NCBI RefSeq assembly: GCF_000764225.1
Contig: NZ_JQED01000015.1
Location: forward strand, 124,001 to 188,000
Length of the DNA stretch: 64,000 nucleotides
Direction: 5' to 3'
Origin: Colwellia psychrerythraea
GTDB taxonomy: Bacteria > Pseudomonadota > Gammaproteobacteria > Enterobacterales > Alteromonadaceae
This document shows positions 8,405 to 16,357 of this stretch, piece after piece. Position 1 is the stretch's first letter. The number at the start of each line of letters is the position of its first letter. The notes under the pieces were generated by a model. It was not told where the DNA came from. It did not search any database and saw nothing but the letters and a program-made list of their open reading frames with translations. The position numbers were made by a program, and so were the translations under genes.

Positions 8405-9634
8405 ATGAAAGACGTTTACATCTGTGACGGCGTACGCACGCCAATTGGAAAATATGCAGGCGCTTTATCATCAGTACGCGCTGATGACCTAGCCGCCATT
8501 CCACTTAAAGCATTAAAAGATAGAAATCCTACCTTAGATTTAGCACAAGTAGATGATGTTATTTTAGGCTGTGCCAACCAAGCTGGCGAAGACAACCGTA
8601 ACGTCTCTCGCATGGCACTGTTATTAGCAGGCTACCCAACTCAAGTGGCGGGTTGTACCATTAATCGTTTATGTGGCTCGGGTATGAATGCCATCGCCAT
8701 GGCGACAAATGCAATCAAAGCTGGCGAAGCAGAGATGTTAATTGCTGGTGGAGTTGAAAGTATGTCGCGCGCTCCCATGGTCATGGCTAAAGCTGAAACA
8801 GCTTTTTCACGAAGTGCGGAATTATTCGATACCACCTTAGGCTGGCGCTTTGTAAATCAAAAACTGCATACTGCCTATGGCACAGACTCTATGCCTGAAA
8901 CTGCAGAGAATGTTGCTGAGCAATTTAATATTAGCCGTGAAGCGCAAGACAAATTTGCATTTGCTAGTCAAAGCAAAGCAAAAGAGGCACAAAATAAGGG
9001 CCGATTTGCCGAAGAAATAGTCCCTGTGGTTATCCCGAAACGTCGCGGTGACGATGTTATCGTTGAGAACGATGAACACTTGCGCCTTAGCCCGTTAGAT
9101 AAACTAGCAAGTCTCAAAGCTCCTTTTCGCGAAGGAGGCTCAGTTACCGTAGGTAATACCTCTGGCGTAAATGATGGCGCAGCAGCGGTTATTCTCGCTA
9201 GTAAAGAGGCGGCCTTAGCAAATGGCTTATCCCCAAAAGCAAAAATACTTGGCTCTGCTGTTATTGGTGTTACGCCAGAAATTATGGGGATTGGCCCAGC
9301 GCCAGCGAGTGCTAAACTATTAAAACGTTTGGGCCTTAGCATTGACGATATGGACATCATTGAATTCAACGAAGCTTTTGCCGCACAAGCGCTCGCCAGT
9401 GCGCGTGAATTGGGCCTTGAAGATGATGATGCACGTTTAAACCCACAAGGTGGCGCAATTGCTTTGGGTCATCCATTAGGCATGAGTGGCACACGTTTAT
9501 TAATCACAGCAACAAAACAGCTTGAGCGTAGCGGTAAGCGTTATGCGCTTTGTGCTATGTGTGTCGGTGTGGGCCAAGGCATTGCCATGGTCATTGAACG
9601 GTATAGTGAAAAATACAGTGAGAACGTACAGTAG
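8405..9634 (+). CDS. pcaF: 3-oxoadipyl-CoA thiolase
   Basis: The 409-residue thiolase that cleaves 3-oxoadipyl-CoA with CoA into succinyl-CoA and acetyl-CoA. The N-terminus MKDVYICDGVRTPIGKYAG and the phrase GCANQAGEDNRNVSRMALLL are characteristic of PcaF rather than of FadA or acetoacetyl-CoA thiolase. The nucleophilic Cys lies in INRLCGSGMNAI, the NEAFAAQ and GGAIALGHPLGMSGTR motifs are intact, and the second Cys is in CAMCVGVGQG. AAGGA precedes the ATG. A 209-bp gap separates it from the aminotransferase, so it may have its own promoter besides readthrough from pcaIJ. Confidence 0.92.
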   Translation: MKDVYICDGVRTPIGKYAGALSSVRADDLAAIPLKALKDRNPTLDLAQVDDVILGCANQAGEDNRNVSRMALLLAGYPTQVAGCTINRLCGSGMNAIAMATNAIKAGEAEMLIAGGVESMSRAPMVMAKAETAFSRSAELFDTTLGWRFVNQKLHTAYGTDSMPETAENVAEQFNISREAQDKFAFASQSKAKEAQNKGRFAEEIVPVVIPKRRGDDVIVENDEHLRLSPLDKLASLKAPFREGGSVTVGNTSGVNDGAAAVILASKEAALANGLSPKAKILGSAVIGVTPEIMGIGPAPASAKLLKRLGLSIDDMDIIEFNEAFAAQALASARELGLEDDDARLNPQGGAIALGHPLGMSGTRLLITATKQLERSGKRYALCAMCVGVGQGIAMVIERYSEKYSENVQ

Positions 9635-9693
9635 CTATCTACCATAAAAACTATCACGAGAGAGAATAAGTAAAACGATAGTAACAAACGAAT

Positions 9694-9725
9694 GATAAAA
9701 AGGGAGAATAACCTCCCTTTTTATC
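9694..9725. terminator. bidirectional terminator, pcaF / nudC
   Basis: A perfect 13-bp inverted repeat (GATAAAAAGGGAG / CTCCCTTTTTATC) with a 6-base loop lies between two convergent genes. T-rich sequence follows the stem on both strands, so it can end transcripts from either side. Confidence 0.85.
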
Positions 9726-9748
9726 CTTTTTTCACTTTTAGCATGTTA

Positions 9749-10795
9749 CTAATATTGTCCTATTTCTTTGTTCTTCCAAGCCGTGATCAAATAAGACGAA
9801 ATTGAATCAACACTACTCATTTTGTATTCTGGCTTATCAAGAACATCTTGCTTTTCGTTTACTAAACTATTAACGCCAAAGTTAGCGAGTTGCTCGCGGG
9901 AAAACCACTGAGCATCTTCTAAATCATCTTGGCTAATATCAATATTGTCTGAAGTAGCCACTGCAGTAAAACCTAACATAACCGAGGCAGGAAATGGCCA
10001 TGGCTGTGAGGCAATATACTGTGGATTTTCAACATGTATCGCTGTTTCTTCAACGACCTCTCTAATTACCGCTTGCTCAAGCGTTTCACCAGGATCAACA
10101 AAGCCTGCTAATGTTGAGTACATTCCCTCAGCCCAACTAGCTTGCCGACCTAATAAGCACCGTGGAATACCATCAGCGAACATTTTTTCTACCAACATGA
10201 TCACCGCAGGATCGGTGCGAGGAAAACTCATATTCCGACAATCAGAGCATCGCCTTGCATGCCCCGCTTCTACTGAACGGTTGACATGCCCACATTGGCC
10301 GCAAAATTGATGACTTTTATGCCAATGTACTAAACCTTTAGCCAACGCTAATATTGAAGCATCAATGGCTGATAAGCTGGCAGTCACTTTTCTTAATCCT
10401 TGCCATTGCCCCAATTCACATAATACTTCTTGTGTTGAAAAGCGTAATTTATCAAAATCGATAGCAAAAATTGAAATTGCTGAAGACTGACGAGTATTAC
10501 TATTACCGGTAATAGTAATATCTAAACGGTCATTTTCTCTCTTCTCAAGAGCAAGACTTGGTTCTTTTAGCTCTCCTTTACCTAAGTAAATACAGCTTTC
10601 CACACTTACTGTAGGTACTTGTGATTTACTAAGATAAATCGGCGAAAGAACATCACCTTGTTCAAAGAGACATTGGCCATCATTAATAACGCAAAATAGC
10701 GTCTCTTTACGGCTAAATTCTGCGGCTAACCAGCGCTTATTTTTTCGTTGGTTAGTCGCTCTATCTAATGGCATATTGCCATACGCTAATGTCAT
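9749..10795 (-). CDS. nudC: NADH/NAD+ diphosphatase NudC
   Basis: A 348-residue Nudix hydrolase that cleaves NADH to NMNH and AMP and can remove NAD caps from RNA. Diagnostic features are a four-cysteine zinc ribbon (Cys165, Cys168, Cys183, Cys186), the Nudix box GFVDPGETLEQAVIREVVEE, and the SQPWPFPAS motif just after it, which defines NADH-specific members. The last glycine of the usual Nudix box is replaced by alanine (EETAI). It is longer than E. coli NudC (about 257 residues) because of a larger N-terminal domain. Its ATG overlaps the stop of the upstream hxlR-type gene by one base, so the two form an operon. Confidence 0.92.
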   Translation of the reverse strand: MTLAYGNMPLDRATNQRKNKRWLAAEFSRKETLFCVINDGQCLFEQGDVLSPIYLSKSQVPTVSVESCIYLGKGELKEPSLALEKRENDRLDITITGNSNTRQSSAISIFAIDFDKLRFSTQEVLCELGQWQGLRKVTASLSAIDASILALAKGLVHWHKSHQFCGQCGHVNRSVEAGHARRCSDCRNMSFPRTDPAVIMLVEKMFADGIPRCLLGRQASWAEGMYSTLAGFVDPGETLEQAVIREVVEETAIHVENPQYIASQPWPFPASVMLGFTAVATSDNIDISQDDLEDAQWFSREQLANFGVNSLVNEKQDVLDKPEYKMSSVDSISSYLITAWKNKEIGQY

Positions 10796-11133
10796 TACTT
10801 ACTGTCTTCCTTAAGTACTTGTGCCCATCGAGAAGACCAGCTTCCTAACGGAGAAATAATGTCAAATAGGTCACGACCTTGATGAGTTAATTGATAACCA
10901 ACTCCTTTGCATTCAACAAGTTGTAATGCTTTAAGTTCTTTTATTCGCGTATTTAACAAGGTGGGTGAAATTTTCTCACAGCGTTGTTGTAACTCTCTAA
11001 ACGTTGCAGGACCACTGTGTAAATGCCAAATAATACCTAACGACCAAGTGCGGCCAAGTAAATCCAGTAATGCCATAATAGGCTTACCCGATTTTGAACC
11101 ACGCACTTCTAATCCGGGAAATGGTATTGTCAT
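10795..11133 (-). CDS. HxlR-family transcriptional regulator
   Basis: A 112-residue winged-helix repressor or activator of the HxlR family (MarR-like dimer). The core shows LLGRTWSLGIIWHLHSGPATFRELQQ followed by ISPTLLNTRIKELKALQLV and the beta-hairpin wing GVGYQLTHQGRDLFDI. Unlike many HxlR members it lacks the conserved N-terminal cysteine (its N-terminus is MTIPFPGLEVRGSKSG), so a thiol switch is unlikely. It is translationally coupled to nudC and is preceded by a perfect 25-bp palindrome. The simplest reading is an autoregulated hxlR-nudC operon. Confidence 0.85.
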   Translation of the reverse strand: MTIPFPGLEVRGSKSGKPIMALLDLLGRTWSLGIIWHLHSGPATFRELQQRCEKISPTLLNTRIKELKALQLVECKGVGYQLTHQGRDLFDIISPLGSWSSRWAQVLKEDSK

Positions 11134-11157
11134 AGTTACTACTACAAAGAGAAAACA

Positions 11158-11182
11158 CCATGCTACAATATTTGTAGCATGG
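11158..11182. promoter_or_regulatory. perfect 25-bp palindrome, candidate HxlR operator
   Basis: CCATGCTACAA, three bases, then TTGTAGCATGG: an 11+3+11 perfect dyad starting 25 bp upstream of the HxlR start codon. The location and symmetry fit a dimeric HxlR repressor site overlapping the promoter. No U-tract follows it, so it is not a terminator. Confidence 0.65.
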
Positions 11183-11215
11183 TTACCATAACAATATCAT
11201 TGATAGTAGGTGCTT

Positions 11216-11248
11216 ATTAAAAAAGAACATTTACCGCTCTTTTTTAAT
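11216..11248 (-). terminator. weak terminator of the response-regulator gene
   Basis: An 11-bp inverted repeat, ATTAAAAAAGA / TCTTTTTTAAT, with an 11-base loop lies 20 bp after the stop at 11269 (minus strand). Stem GC content is low, so it is probably an inefficient terminator. Confidence 0.4.
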
Positions 11249-11268
11249 AGGAAAAAACATTGAATGCA

Positions 11269-12123
11269 CTACAAGTTGACCACCAGTCTATTTAATACAA
11301 TTTTTCCAGTACTTATTGATGCAGCTAAAGAATGTTCAGCATTGACTATCAAGTCATCATTGAGAGTGCCCTCTAAGTTGGCAATGCCTAAACTAGGCAG
11401 AGTTAGATAAGGGCTCTTTTTGGCTAACCAAGTAATCCGCTTCGCGAGTAAAATAGCATCATCGGCACTCGTTTCGATTAATAAAATGGCAAAAGTATTT
11501 TCGCCCCACTTTATTAATAGGTCTGATGATCTGCGCTTTAATAAGGTGCTCATTTCTGTGTCTTTATTTAAAAAAGATGATTTCCTACCGATTATTTCCA
11601 TCTTTATCATCAGCAAACTTAAGGAGTGCTGAAATCGTTGTGCGCGTGATATTTCATAATCTAGCCAATACTCTATAAATTGATGTTTAGTTAAAATACC
11701 ATCATATTCAATATAAGCTGTCGTCTTGTTTGCGCTTTGATTAAATAAACTATTTTCAATACGAATAAGCAAAGTTTTTATGTCAAAAGGTTTGATAATA
11801 TAGTCATCTGCGCCAGAGAGTAAACCTGCACCTTCCTCAGATATTTCACACGTTAACATCATGATTTTCGTTGCAGAAAACTTGTTATCATTTCTTAAAA
11901 TACGGCAAGCTTTTAAACCATCCATTATCGGCATGCGCATATCCATAATAATTAAATCAGGAAGAAAACTGTTTGCCGAAGCAATTGCTTCTTTACCATT
12001 GCTCGCCTCACTAATAGAGACTCTATTTTCTTCTCTATTAAATTGGCGATGTATGCCTCTTTTTAATGCCTGTCGAACACCTTTTTCATCATCAACTATA
12101 AGAACACTTTTTTCTTTTAACAT
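11269..12123 (-). CDS. response regulator: REC domain plus degenerate GGDEF-like domain
   Basis: A 284-residue protein. Residues 1-125 are a receiver domain with the full phosphorylation set: acidic pair Asp11/Asp12, phospho-acceptor Asp61 (IIMDMRMPIMDG), Thr91 and Lys111 (IKPFD). Residues 138-284 have the outline of a GGDEF domain: DGILTKHQFIEYW where active ones have D.LT.L.NR..F, and ISRAQRFQHSLSLLMI. The signature loop reads GENTF instead of GG(D/E)EF, and the metal-binding Asp of the first strand is gone (MIKMEI). It should therefore not make cyclic-di-GMP and may be a GTP- or protein-binding output. No histidine kinase gene is adjacent. Confidence 0.8.
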   Translation of the reverse strand: MLKEKSVLIVDDEKGVRQALKRGIHRQFNREENRVSISEASNGKEAIASANSFLPDLIIMDMRMPIMDGLKACRILRNDNKFSATKIMMLTCEISEEGAGLLSGADDYIIKPFDIKTLLIRIENSLFNQSANKTTAYIEYDGILTKHQFIEYWLDYEISRAQRFQHSLSLLMIKMEIIGRKSSFLNKDTEMSTLLKRRSSDLLIKWGENTFAILLIETSADDAILLAKRITWLAKKSPYLTLPSLGIANLEGTLNDDLIVNAEHSLAASISTGKIVLNRLVVNL

Positions 12124-12502
12124 CCGCTTCCTCCTGCTGGAAAATATAAAAGGAAATAGCTAAATTGAGTTCTCGCTTGTAAATTCAAAGCGAGTAAGCC
12201 TTGAATAACAGCTAAAATGCAATTGATATACCAAGGTATACAGGTAAGCTTGAAAATTTATTTAGCCCTTTATTTATCGACGTTATGCTATTACTCAGTT
12301 TATATAAGGAAGTTCAACGGTGAAGATGATATTTTCAATTTGAGATAGCTTTTGCAAAAAACATTGCAAGAGAAAAAAGCTAAAGTGACAATAATTTTAA
12401 AGTTCTTTTTAATCTAAAGCGACTGCAAAAGGGATTATATAAGCAATTAAAAAAGCCAGCGATTTGCTGGCTCCGAGCGAGTGAGCATAAGAAAAGACAG
12501 GA
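12124..12502. other. intergenic region, 379 bp, no gene seen
   Basis: AT-rich sequence upstream of the response regulator and downstream of yceI. Apart from the terminator at 12448-12472 I see no open frame with coding character. The promoter of the response-regulator gene must lie in its left part. Confidence 0.6.
12448..12472 (-). terminator. terminator of the yceI gene
   Basis: AGCCAGC-GATTT-GCTGGCT hairpin (7-bp GC-rich stem, 5-base loop) followed on the minus strand by six T residues, 30 bp after the yceI stop codon. Typical rho-independent form. Confidence 0.85.
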
Positions 12503-13102
12503 CTAAATTCTTACACCTTCAATATGTAATGCCATTTCAACATGTGTTGAGGCTGGACCTAAATTATAGCTAATACCATAATCAGCTAACTTAAAGCTGG
12601 TGGTACCAGAGAAACCAGCACGATAACCACCCCAAGGATCTTGTCCTTCACCTATTTTTACAACAGGAAATGAAATAGTTTTAGTTACGCCTTTCAAGGT
12701 AAACTCACCGGTAACAATAGCATTTTCATCGTCACTAAATTTAATATTTTTGCTTACAAACGTTGCTTTAGGGAATTTACTAACGTTTAGAAAGTCTTTA
12801 CCTTTAAGGTGCTTATCACGCTCTGCATGGTTTGAATCAATACTTTTTGTGTCTATTTCAATATTGATATTTGCATTGTTTGGTAACTTATCATCATAAG
12901 AGAAATCGCCATCAAAGGTATTAAAACGACCAAGCAACCAGCTATAACCAAGATGTTTGATTTTAAATTGCACAAAAGCATGTGCCCCTTTTACGTCAAC
13001 TTTATAATCGGCGGCAAGTACTGTAGTCGGCGCTAAAGTGGCCAATAGCGAGCTTGCTAAAAATGTGCTTGCTAGCGTCGTAGTCATTAATGTTTTTTTC
13101 AT
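12503..13102 (-). CDS. yceI: YceI-family periplasmic lipocalin-like protein
   Basis: A 199-residue exported protein with a signal peptide (cleavage near TTVLA-ADYKV) and a complete YceI domain: AHAFVQFKIKHLGYSWLLGRF, the HLKGKDFLNVSKFPKATF segment and the GEFTLKGVTKTISFPV strands. YceI proteins form an extended lipocalin barrel that binds isoprenoid quinones or similar lipids in the periplasm. A cytochrome b561 gene lies 153 bp upstream on the same strand, the yceJ-yceI arrangement of E. coli, which suggests shared control and perhaps quinone-linked electron transfer. Confidence 0.9.
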   Translation of the reverse strand: MKKTLMTTTLASTFLASSLLATLAPTTVLAADYKVDVKGAHAFVQFKIKHLGYSWLLGRFNTFDGDFSYDDKLPNNANINIEIDTKSIDSNHAERDKHLKGKDFLNVSKFPKATFVSKNIKFSDDENAIVTGEFTLKGVTKTISFPVVKIGEGQDPWGGYRAGFSGTTSFKLADYGISYNLGPASTHVEMALHIEGVRI

Positions 13103-13255
13103 GTGATGTTCCTTGTCTATTCTTAATTTAAAAGGGCTGTAGTGTAAATCAACAGTAAATGAATTAATTTACCGCTATAGATAAGTTAATTTGTTCTTTA
13201 TTTATTGATTCAATTCAATATTATTCAGGTATTTCTAAGTCTTTATCTAATCTAA

Positions 13256-13825
13256 TTATTTTCTCGGAAGTATTTTAACCATACGTACTAAGGTATTATT
13301 TTTATTAATAAAGTGATGTTTAAGTGCTGCAAGTGCGTGGCCAGCACTGAGCACAATTAAGCTCCATGCTAAAACTTCATGAACAAAACCAGTAAGATCT
13401 TCTTGGTTAGCAAACTCAATGGGCAATGCGGGAATCGATACTAAACCAAAAACATCAATTGCTCTGCCATCGGCTGTTGAGATCAAAAAGCCACTCATCA
13501 TCAAAACGACCATCAAGCAATATAGTGCTATGTGTGCGTAGTGTGCAGCTTTCACTTCAATTTTACTCGCAGAATTATCAGCACTTTTTGGCGTAGCATT
13601 AACCATGCGCCAAACGATTCTTAGCATCAATGCAACAAAAAGCGTCATACCTATATTTTTATGTAAATCTAACGAGCCTTTATACCAGGCGTCGTAGTAT
13701 GTTAATTCAACCATATAGAGACCTAAGCCAAATAAGGAAAATATACTTATCGCCATAAGCCAATGAAACATTATGGCAATGAGGCCATAGCTGTCTTCGG
13801 TATTTTTTAATATATTATTATTCAT
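13256..13825 (-). CDS. cytochrome b561 (YceJ-type)
   Basis: A 189-residue di-haem membrane protein with four predicted membrane helices. Candidate haem-ligand histidines occur in MFHWLMAISIF, DLHKNIGMTLF, the HYAHIALYCLM helix and the C-terminal GFVHEVLAW...AGHALAALKHHF helix. Family members move electrons between quinol and acceptors such as superoxide or other haem proteins. The gene is upstream of yceI and divergent from a LysR regulator, with a perfect 18-bp palindrome in the shared promoter region. The natural partner is probably the YceI protein, but this is context-based inference. Confidence 0.88.
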   Translation of the reverse strand: MNNNILKNTEDSYGLIAIMFHWLMAISIFSLFGLGLYMVELTYYDAWYKGSLDLHKNIGMTLFVALMLRIVWRMVNATPKSADNSASKIEVKAAHYAHIALYCLMVVLMMSGFLISTADGRAIDVFGLVSIPALPIEFANQEDLTGFVHEVLAWSLIVLSAGHALAALKHHFINKNNTLVRMVKILPRK

Positions 13826-13943
13826 GATGTAATCTATCTATTAGTCAGCATATTAATCAAAGTGCTAACAAAACCTTTGTAAGTAGTTAAGGCCACTATA
13901 TCGAACTCCCCCCTATTAAAAAACATCAATAAATGCGAAACTA

Positions 13944-13961
13944 TTGTGCATATATGCACAA
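13944..13961. promoter_or_regulatory. perfect 18-bp palindrome, candidate LysR operator
   Basis: TTGTGCATATATGCACAA is perfectly symmetric and sits 40 bp before the LysR gene and 119 bp before the cytochrome b561 gene. It contains the T-N11-A core of LysR-type sites. It is a likely binding site for the adjacent regulator. Confidence 0.6.
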
Positions 13962-14000
13962 CTCAACAACTTTTATATAGTGTAAATAACCAGGTGTAAC

Positions 14001-14924
14001 ATGAAAGATATCTCGTGGGATGATTATAAAATTGCGTATCAAGTCGCTATCGACGGCAGCTTAAGTCAAGCAGGCGTGTCCCTTAGAATAAATCATGCCA
14101 CCGTATTAAGACGTATCAATCAATTAGAACAAGCACTTGAAGTTAAGCTTTTTATTCGCCATCAACGAGGGTACAAACTTACCGATGCTGGCTGTGTTTT
14201 AATGGACGAAATGCCCGAAGTGCTGGCGAGATTTTCCAGTTTAGAAAATAAACTTCAAAATGTAGAGGGTGATATTAGTGGTGAATTAAGAATTACCACC
14301 GTCAGCTCATTCTCTCCGGTGATCACTCCCGCATTAAAAGCTTTTCGAACAAAGTACCCTAAAATACGGCTTAAACTTATTTCCACTGATGACATTGTAC
14401 CACTCGACTCAGGTGCTGCGCATGTGTCTTTACGCGCGGGTCCAAGTCCTGTTGGCGTTGATCTTGTTGTTAAAAACCTAATCCAACTGCAAACAGCATA
14501 TCATGCAACACAAGAATATATTGATGAATTCGGTCAGCCTAAAAGCATCCATGAATTTAACGATCATCATTGGGTATTACCGACACCTGAAAAATATCGA
14601 ATTCCTTTTGTTAATTATATTGTCGATAAAATTGATAAAAACAGAATAGTTTTTCAAAGTAATAACTTCTCAGATATACACGACGCAGTAATTACAGGTA
14701 TGGGTATTGGACCTTTGAGCGATCATCAAGCGAGTCTAAATCCATCAATGGTTAAAATAGATTTAGACATTCCCAATACCGGTGAGTCAATCTGGTTCGT
14801 GTACCATAAAGATTTAAAACATAGTGTCCGCATTCAAAGTTTTTATCATTTTTTAAAAGCGGCCTTGTCAGATATAAAACAAGAACATTTACCCGCGAAA
14901 AATAAAGTAGCTAGCAATACCTAG
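14001..14924 (+). CDS. LysR-family transcriptional regulator
   Basis: A 307-residue LTTR. The N-terminal helix-turn-helix (about residues 1-65: DDYKIAYQVAIDGSLSQAGVSLRINHATVLRRINQLE) is followed by the linker helix and a periplasmic-binding-like effector domain from about residue 90 (GELRITTVSSFSPVI). It is divergent from the cytochrome b561/yceI pair and 40 bp downstream of a perfect palindrome, so it probably controls that pair. HATVLRR in place of the commoner S.ISR recognition residues is typical of a Gammaproteobacterial subgroup that responds to redox or electrophile stress, but the effector is not readable. Confidence 0.88.
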   Translation: MKDISWDDYKIAYQVAIDGSLSQAGVSLRINHATVLRRINQLEQALEVKLFIRHQRGYKLTDAGCVLMDEMPEVLARFSSLENKLQNVEGDISGELRITTVSSFSPVITPALKAFRTKYPKIRLKLISTDDIVPLDSGAAHVSLRAGPSPVGVDLVVKNLIQLQTAYHATQEYIDEFGQPKSIHEFNDHHWVLPTPEKYRIPFVNYIVDKIDKNRIVFQSNNFSDIHDAVITGMGIGPLSDHQASLNPSMVKIDLDIPNTGESIWFVYHKDLKHSVRIQSFYHFLKAALSDIKQEHLPAKNKVASNT

Positions 14925-14979
14925 CACTCTTAGCAACCGATAATAGTTTTAACTGGTTAGCTTTCTAGACAGCGTTTGT

Positions 14980-16167
14980 TCAAGCACTTTGTTTAGTATC
15001 AACAAACCTGCTTGCTATTAAAGACAGTAACGCGATAAATGCGCCCGCATAAAAAACTAACGAATGATCATAAAGCCAAATTAAACCGAAAGTCGCAGGG
15101 ATCACAACAGCAGCAATATGATTAATACTAAAGCTTACCCCGGCACTTGAAGCAATATCTTTCGGGTCTGCAATTTTTTGAAAATAGGTTTTTAAAGCAA
15201 TAGCCATGGCGAAAAATAAATGGTCGATCACATAAAGCGCTGCAGCCATATTAGCCGACTCAACCAATGCATAACCAACAAAAACAGTAATCAAGCCAAT
15301 ATACTCTAGCGCCAGCGCTTTACGCTCCCCTACTTTTGCAATCCAAACTCCTATTTTGGGTGCTAAAAAGAAGTTAACAACATGATTAATCATATACAAA
15401 ACAGTGATTTGTTGAACACTGTAGCCGAATTTTTCAACCATAAGAAAACCAGCAAAAACAACAAATATTTGTCTACGTGCTCCCGATAAAAAGGTCAGTA
15501 AATAATACAAACTATAACGTTTTCTTAAAATTATTTTTTTATGTTGTGGATGCTCTATAGGAAAGTTAGGCATTGTAAATGCTAGCCATAACGTCAGTAA
15601 TAAACCACTTAAACCAAAAAATAAATACATCACTTGATAATTAGCGGAGAAAACACTGAACCCCAGCCAAATCAAAGCATAACAAGTTAATGAAGCTGCA
15701 GATTTTATTGACATCAATTGACCAAGCTTGGCCGCAGCCTCATCTTTTTTAAACCATTGCAAGCTTAATGAGGTATTTAATGTTTCGTAATAATGAAAAC
15801 CAATAGACATCAATACCGTTGTTGCGTATAGGCCGTAAATGCTGGGAAATAGCCCTGTAGCAGCAACGCCTATGGATAATAAACACAAAGCGATTAAAGC
15901 AAAGACTTGTTCGGAAAATACCAGTAAGACAAAAATAGCAGTGAAAGCTAAGAAGCCAGGGATTTCTCTTAAAGACTGCAACATACCTATTTCAGCCCCG
16001 GTAAACGCGGCTTGCTCAATAACAAAGTTATTGAGCATCGCCATCCAGCCGGCAAAAGTTACTGACATGACAATGCTGGCAATCGCTAAAAAAACAAAAG
16101 GGCTATGCCATGTATTACCCTGCTCAGCTAAAACGGATGTTGCTTTTTCTGCGGTTACTTTTTCCAT
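14980..16167 (-). CDS. MFS transporter
   Basis: A 395-residue protein with about 12 membrane helices arranged as two halves (residues 20-200 and 220-390), of the major facilitator superfamily. A short cytoplasmic loop with the basic stretch HPQHKKIILRKRYSLY separates the halves. No characteristic antibiotic or sugar motif is visible, so the substrate is unknown. It is divergent from an AraC regulator, an arrangement often seen for drug or metabolite exporters such as nimR-nimT in E. coli. The 190-bp shared promoter has several repeats that may be AraC sites. Confidence 0.85.
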   Translation of the reverse strand: MEKVTAEKATSVLAEQGNTWHSPFVFLAIASIVMSVTFAGWMAMLNNFVIEQAAFTGAEIGMLQSLREIPGFLAFTAIFVLLVFSEQVFALIALCLLSIGVAATGLFPSIYGLYATTVLMSIGFHYYETLNTSLSLQWFKKDEAAAKLGQLMSIKSAASLTCYALIWLGFSVFSANYQVMYLFFGLSGLLLTLWLAFTMPNFPIEHPQHKKIILRKRYSLYYLLTFLSGARRQIFVVFAGFLMVEKFGYSVQQITVLYMINHVVNFFLAPKIGVWIAKVGERKALALEYIGLITVFVGYALVESANMAAALYVIDHLFFAMAIALKTYFQKIADPKDIASSAGVSFSINHIAAVVIPATFGLIWLYDHSLVFYAGAFIALLSLIASRFVDTKQSA

Positions 16168-16248
16168 TGAATCTATTGCCTTAAATTAACTAACGCTCAG
16201 TTACTGATATTCAATCACTCGATGAAGTAGTTCACATGCAGTAATTCG

Positions 16249-16321
16249 ACTTTTTAACTCCATTTAAGTTAAAAAGTGTCACTACCTAAGTATTTTTAAT
16301 ACGCTCAACTTGTGTCACTAC
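16249..16321. promoter_or_regulatory. inverted and direct repeats in the MFS/AraC divergent promoter
   Basis: An 11-bp inverted repeat with a 7-base spacer (ACTTTTTAACT / AGTTAAAAAGT) lies at 16249-16277. The 10-base direct repeat GTGTCACTAC occurs at 16276-16285 and again at 16312-16321, 36 bp apart. Paired direct repeats are the usual form of AraC-family sites. Confidence 0.45.
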
Positions 16322-16357
16322 ACCGACCATTATATGATGCTTTCAGCATGACCAAAA

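Noticed and set aside
8968..9369. 133-codon frame antisense to pcaF
   Set aside because: Shadow of a strongly conserved thiolase; no family resemblance of its own.
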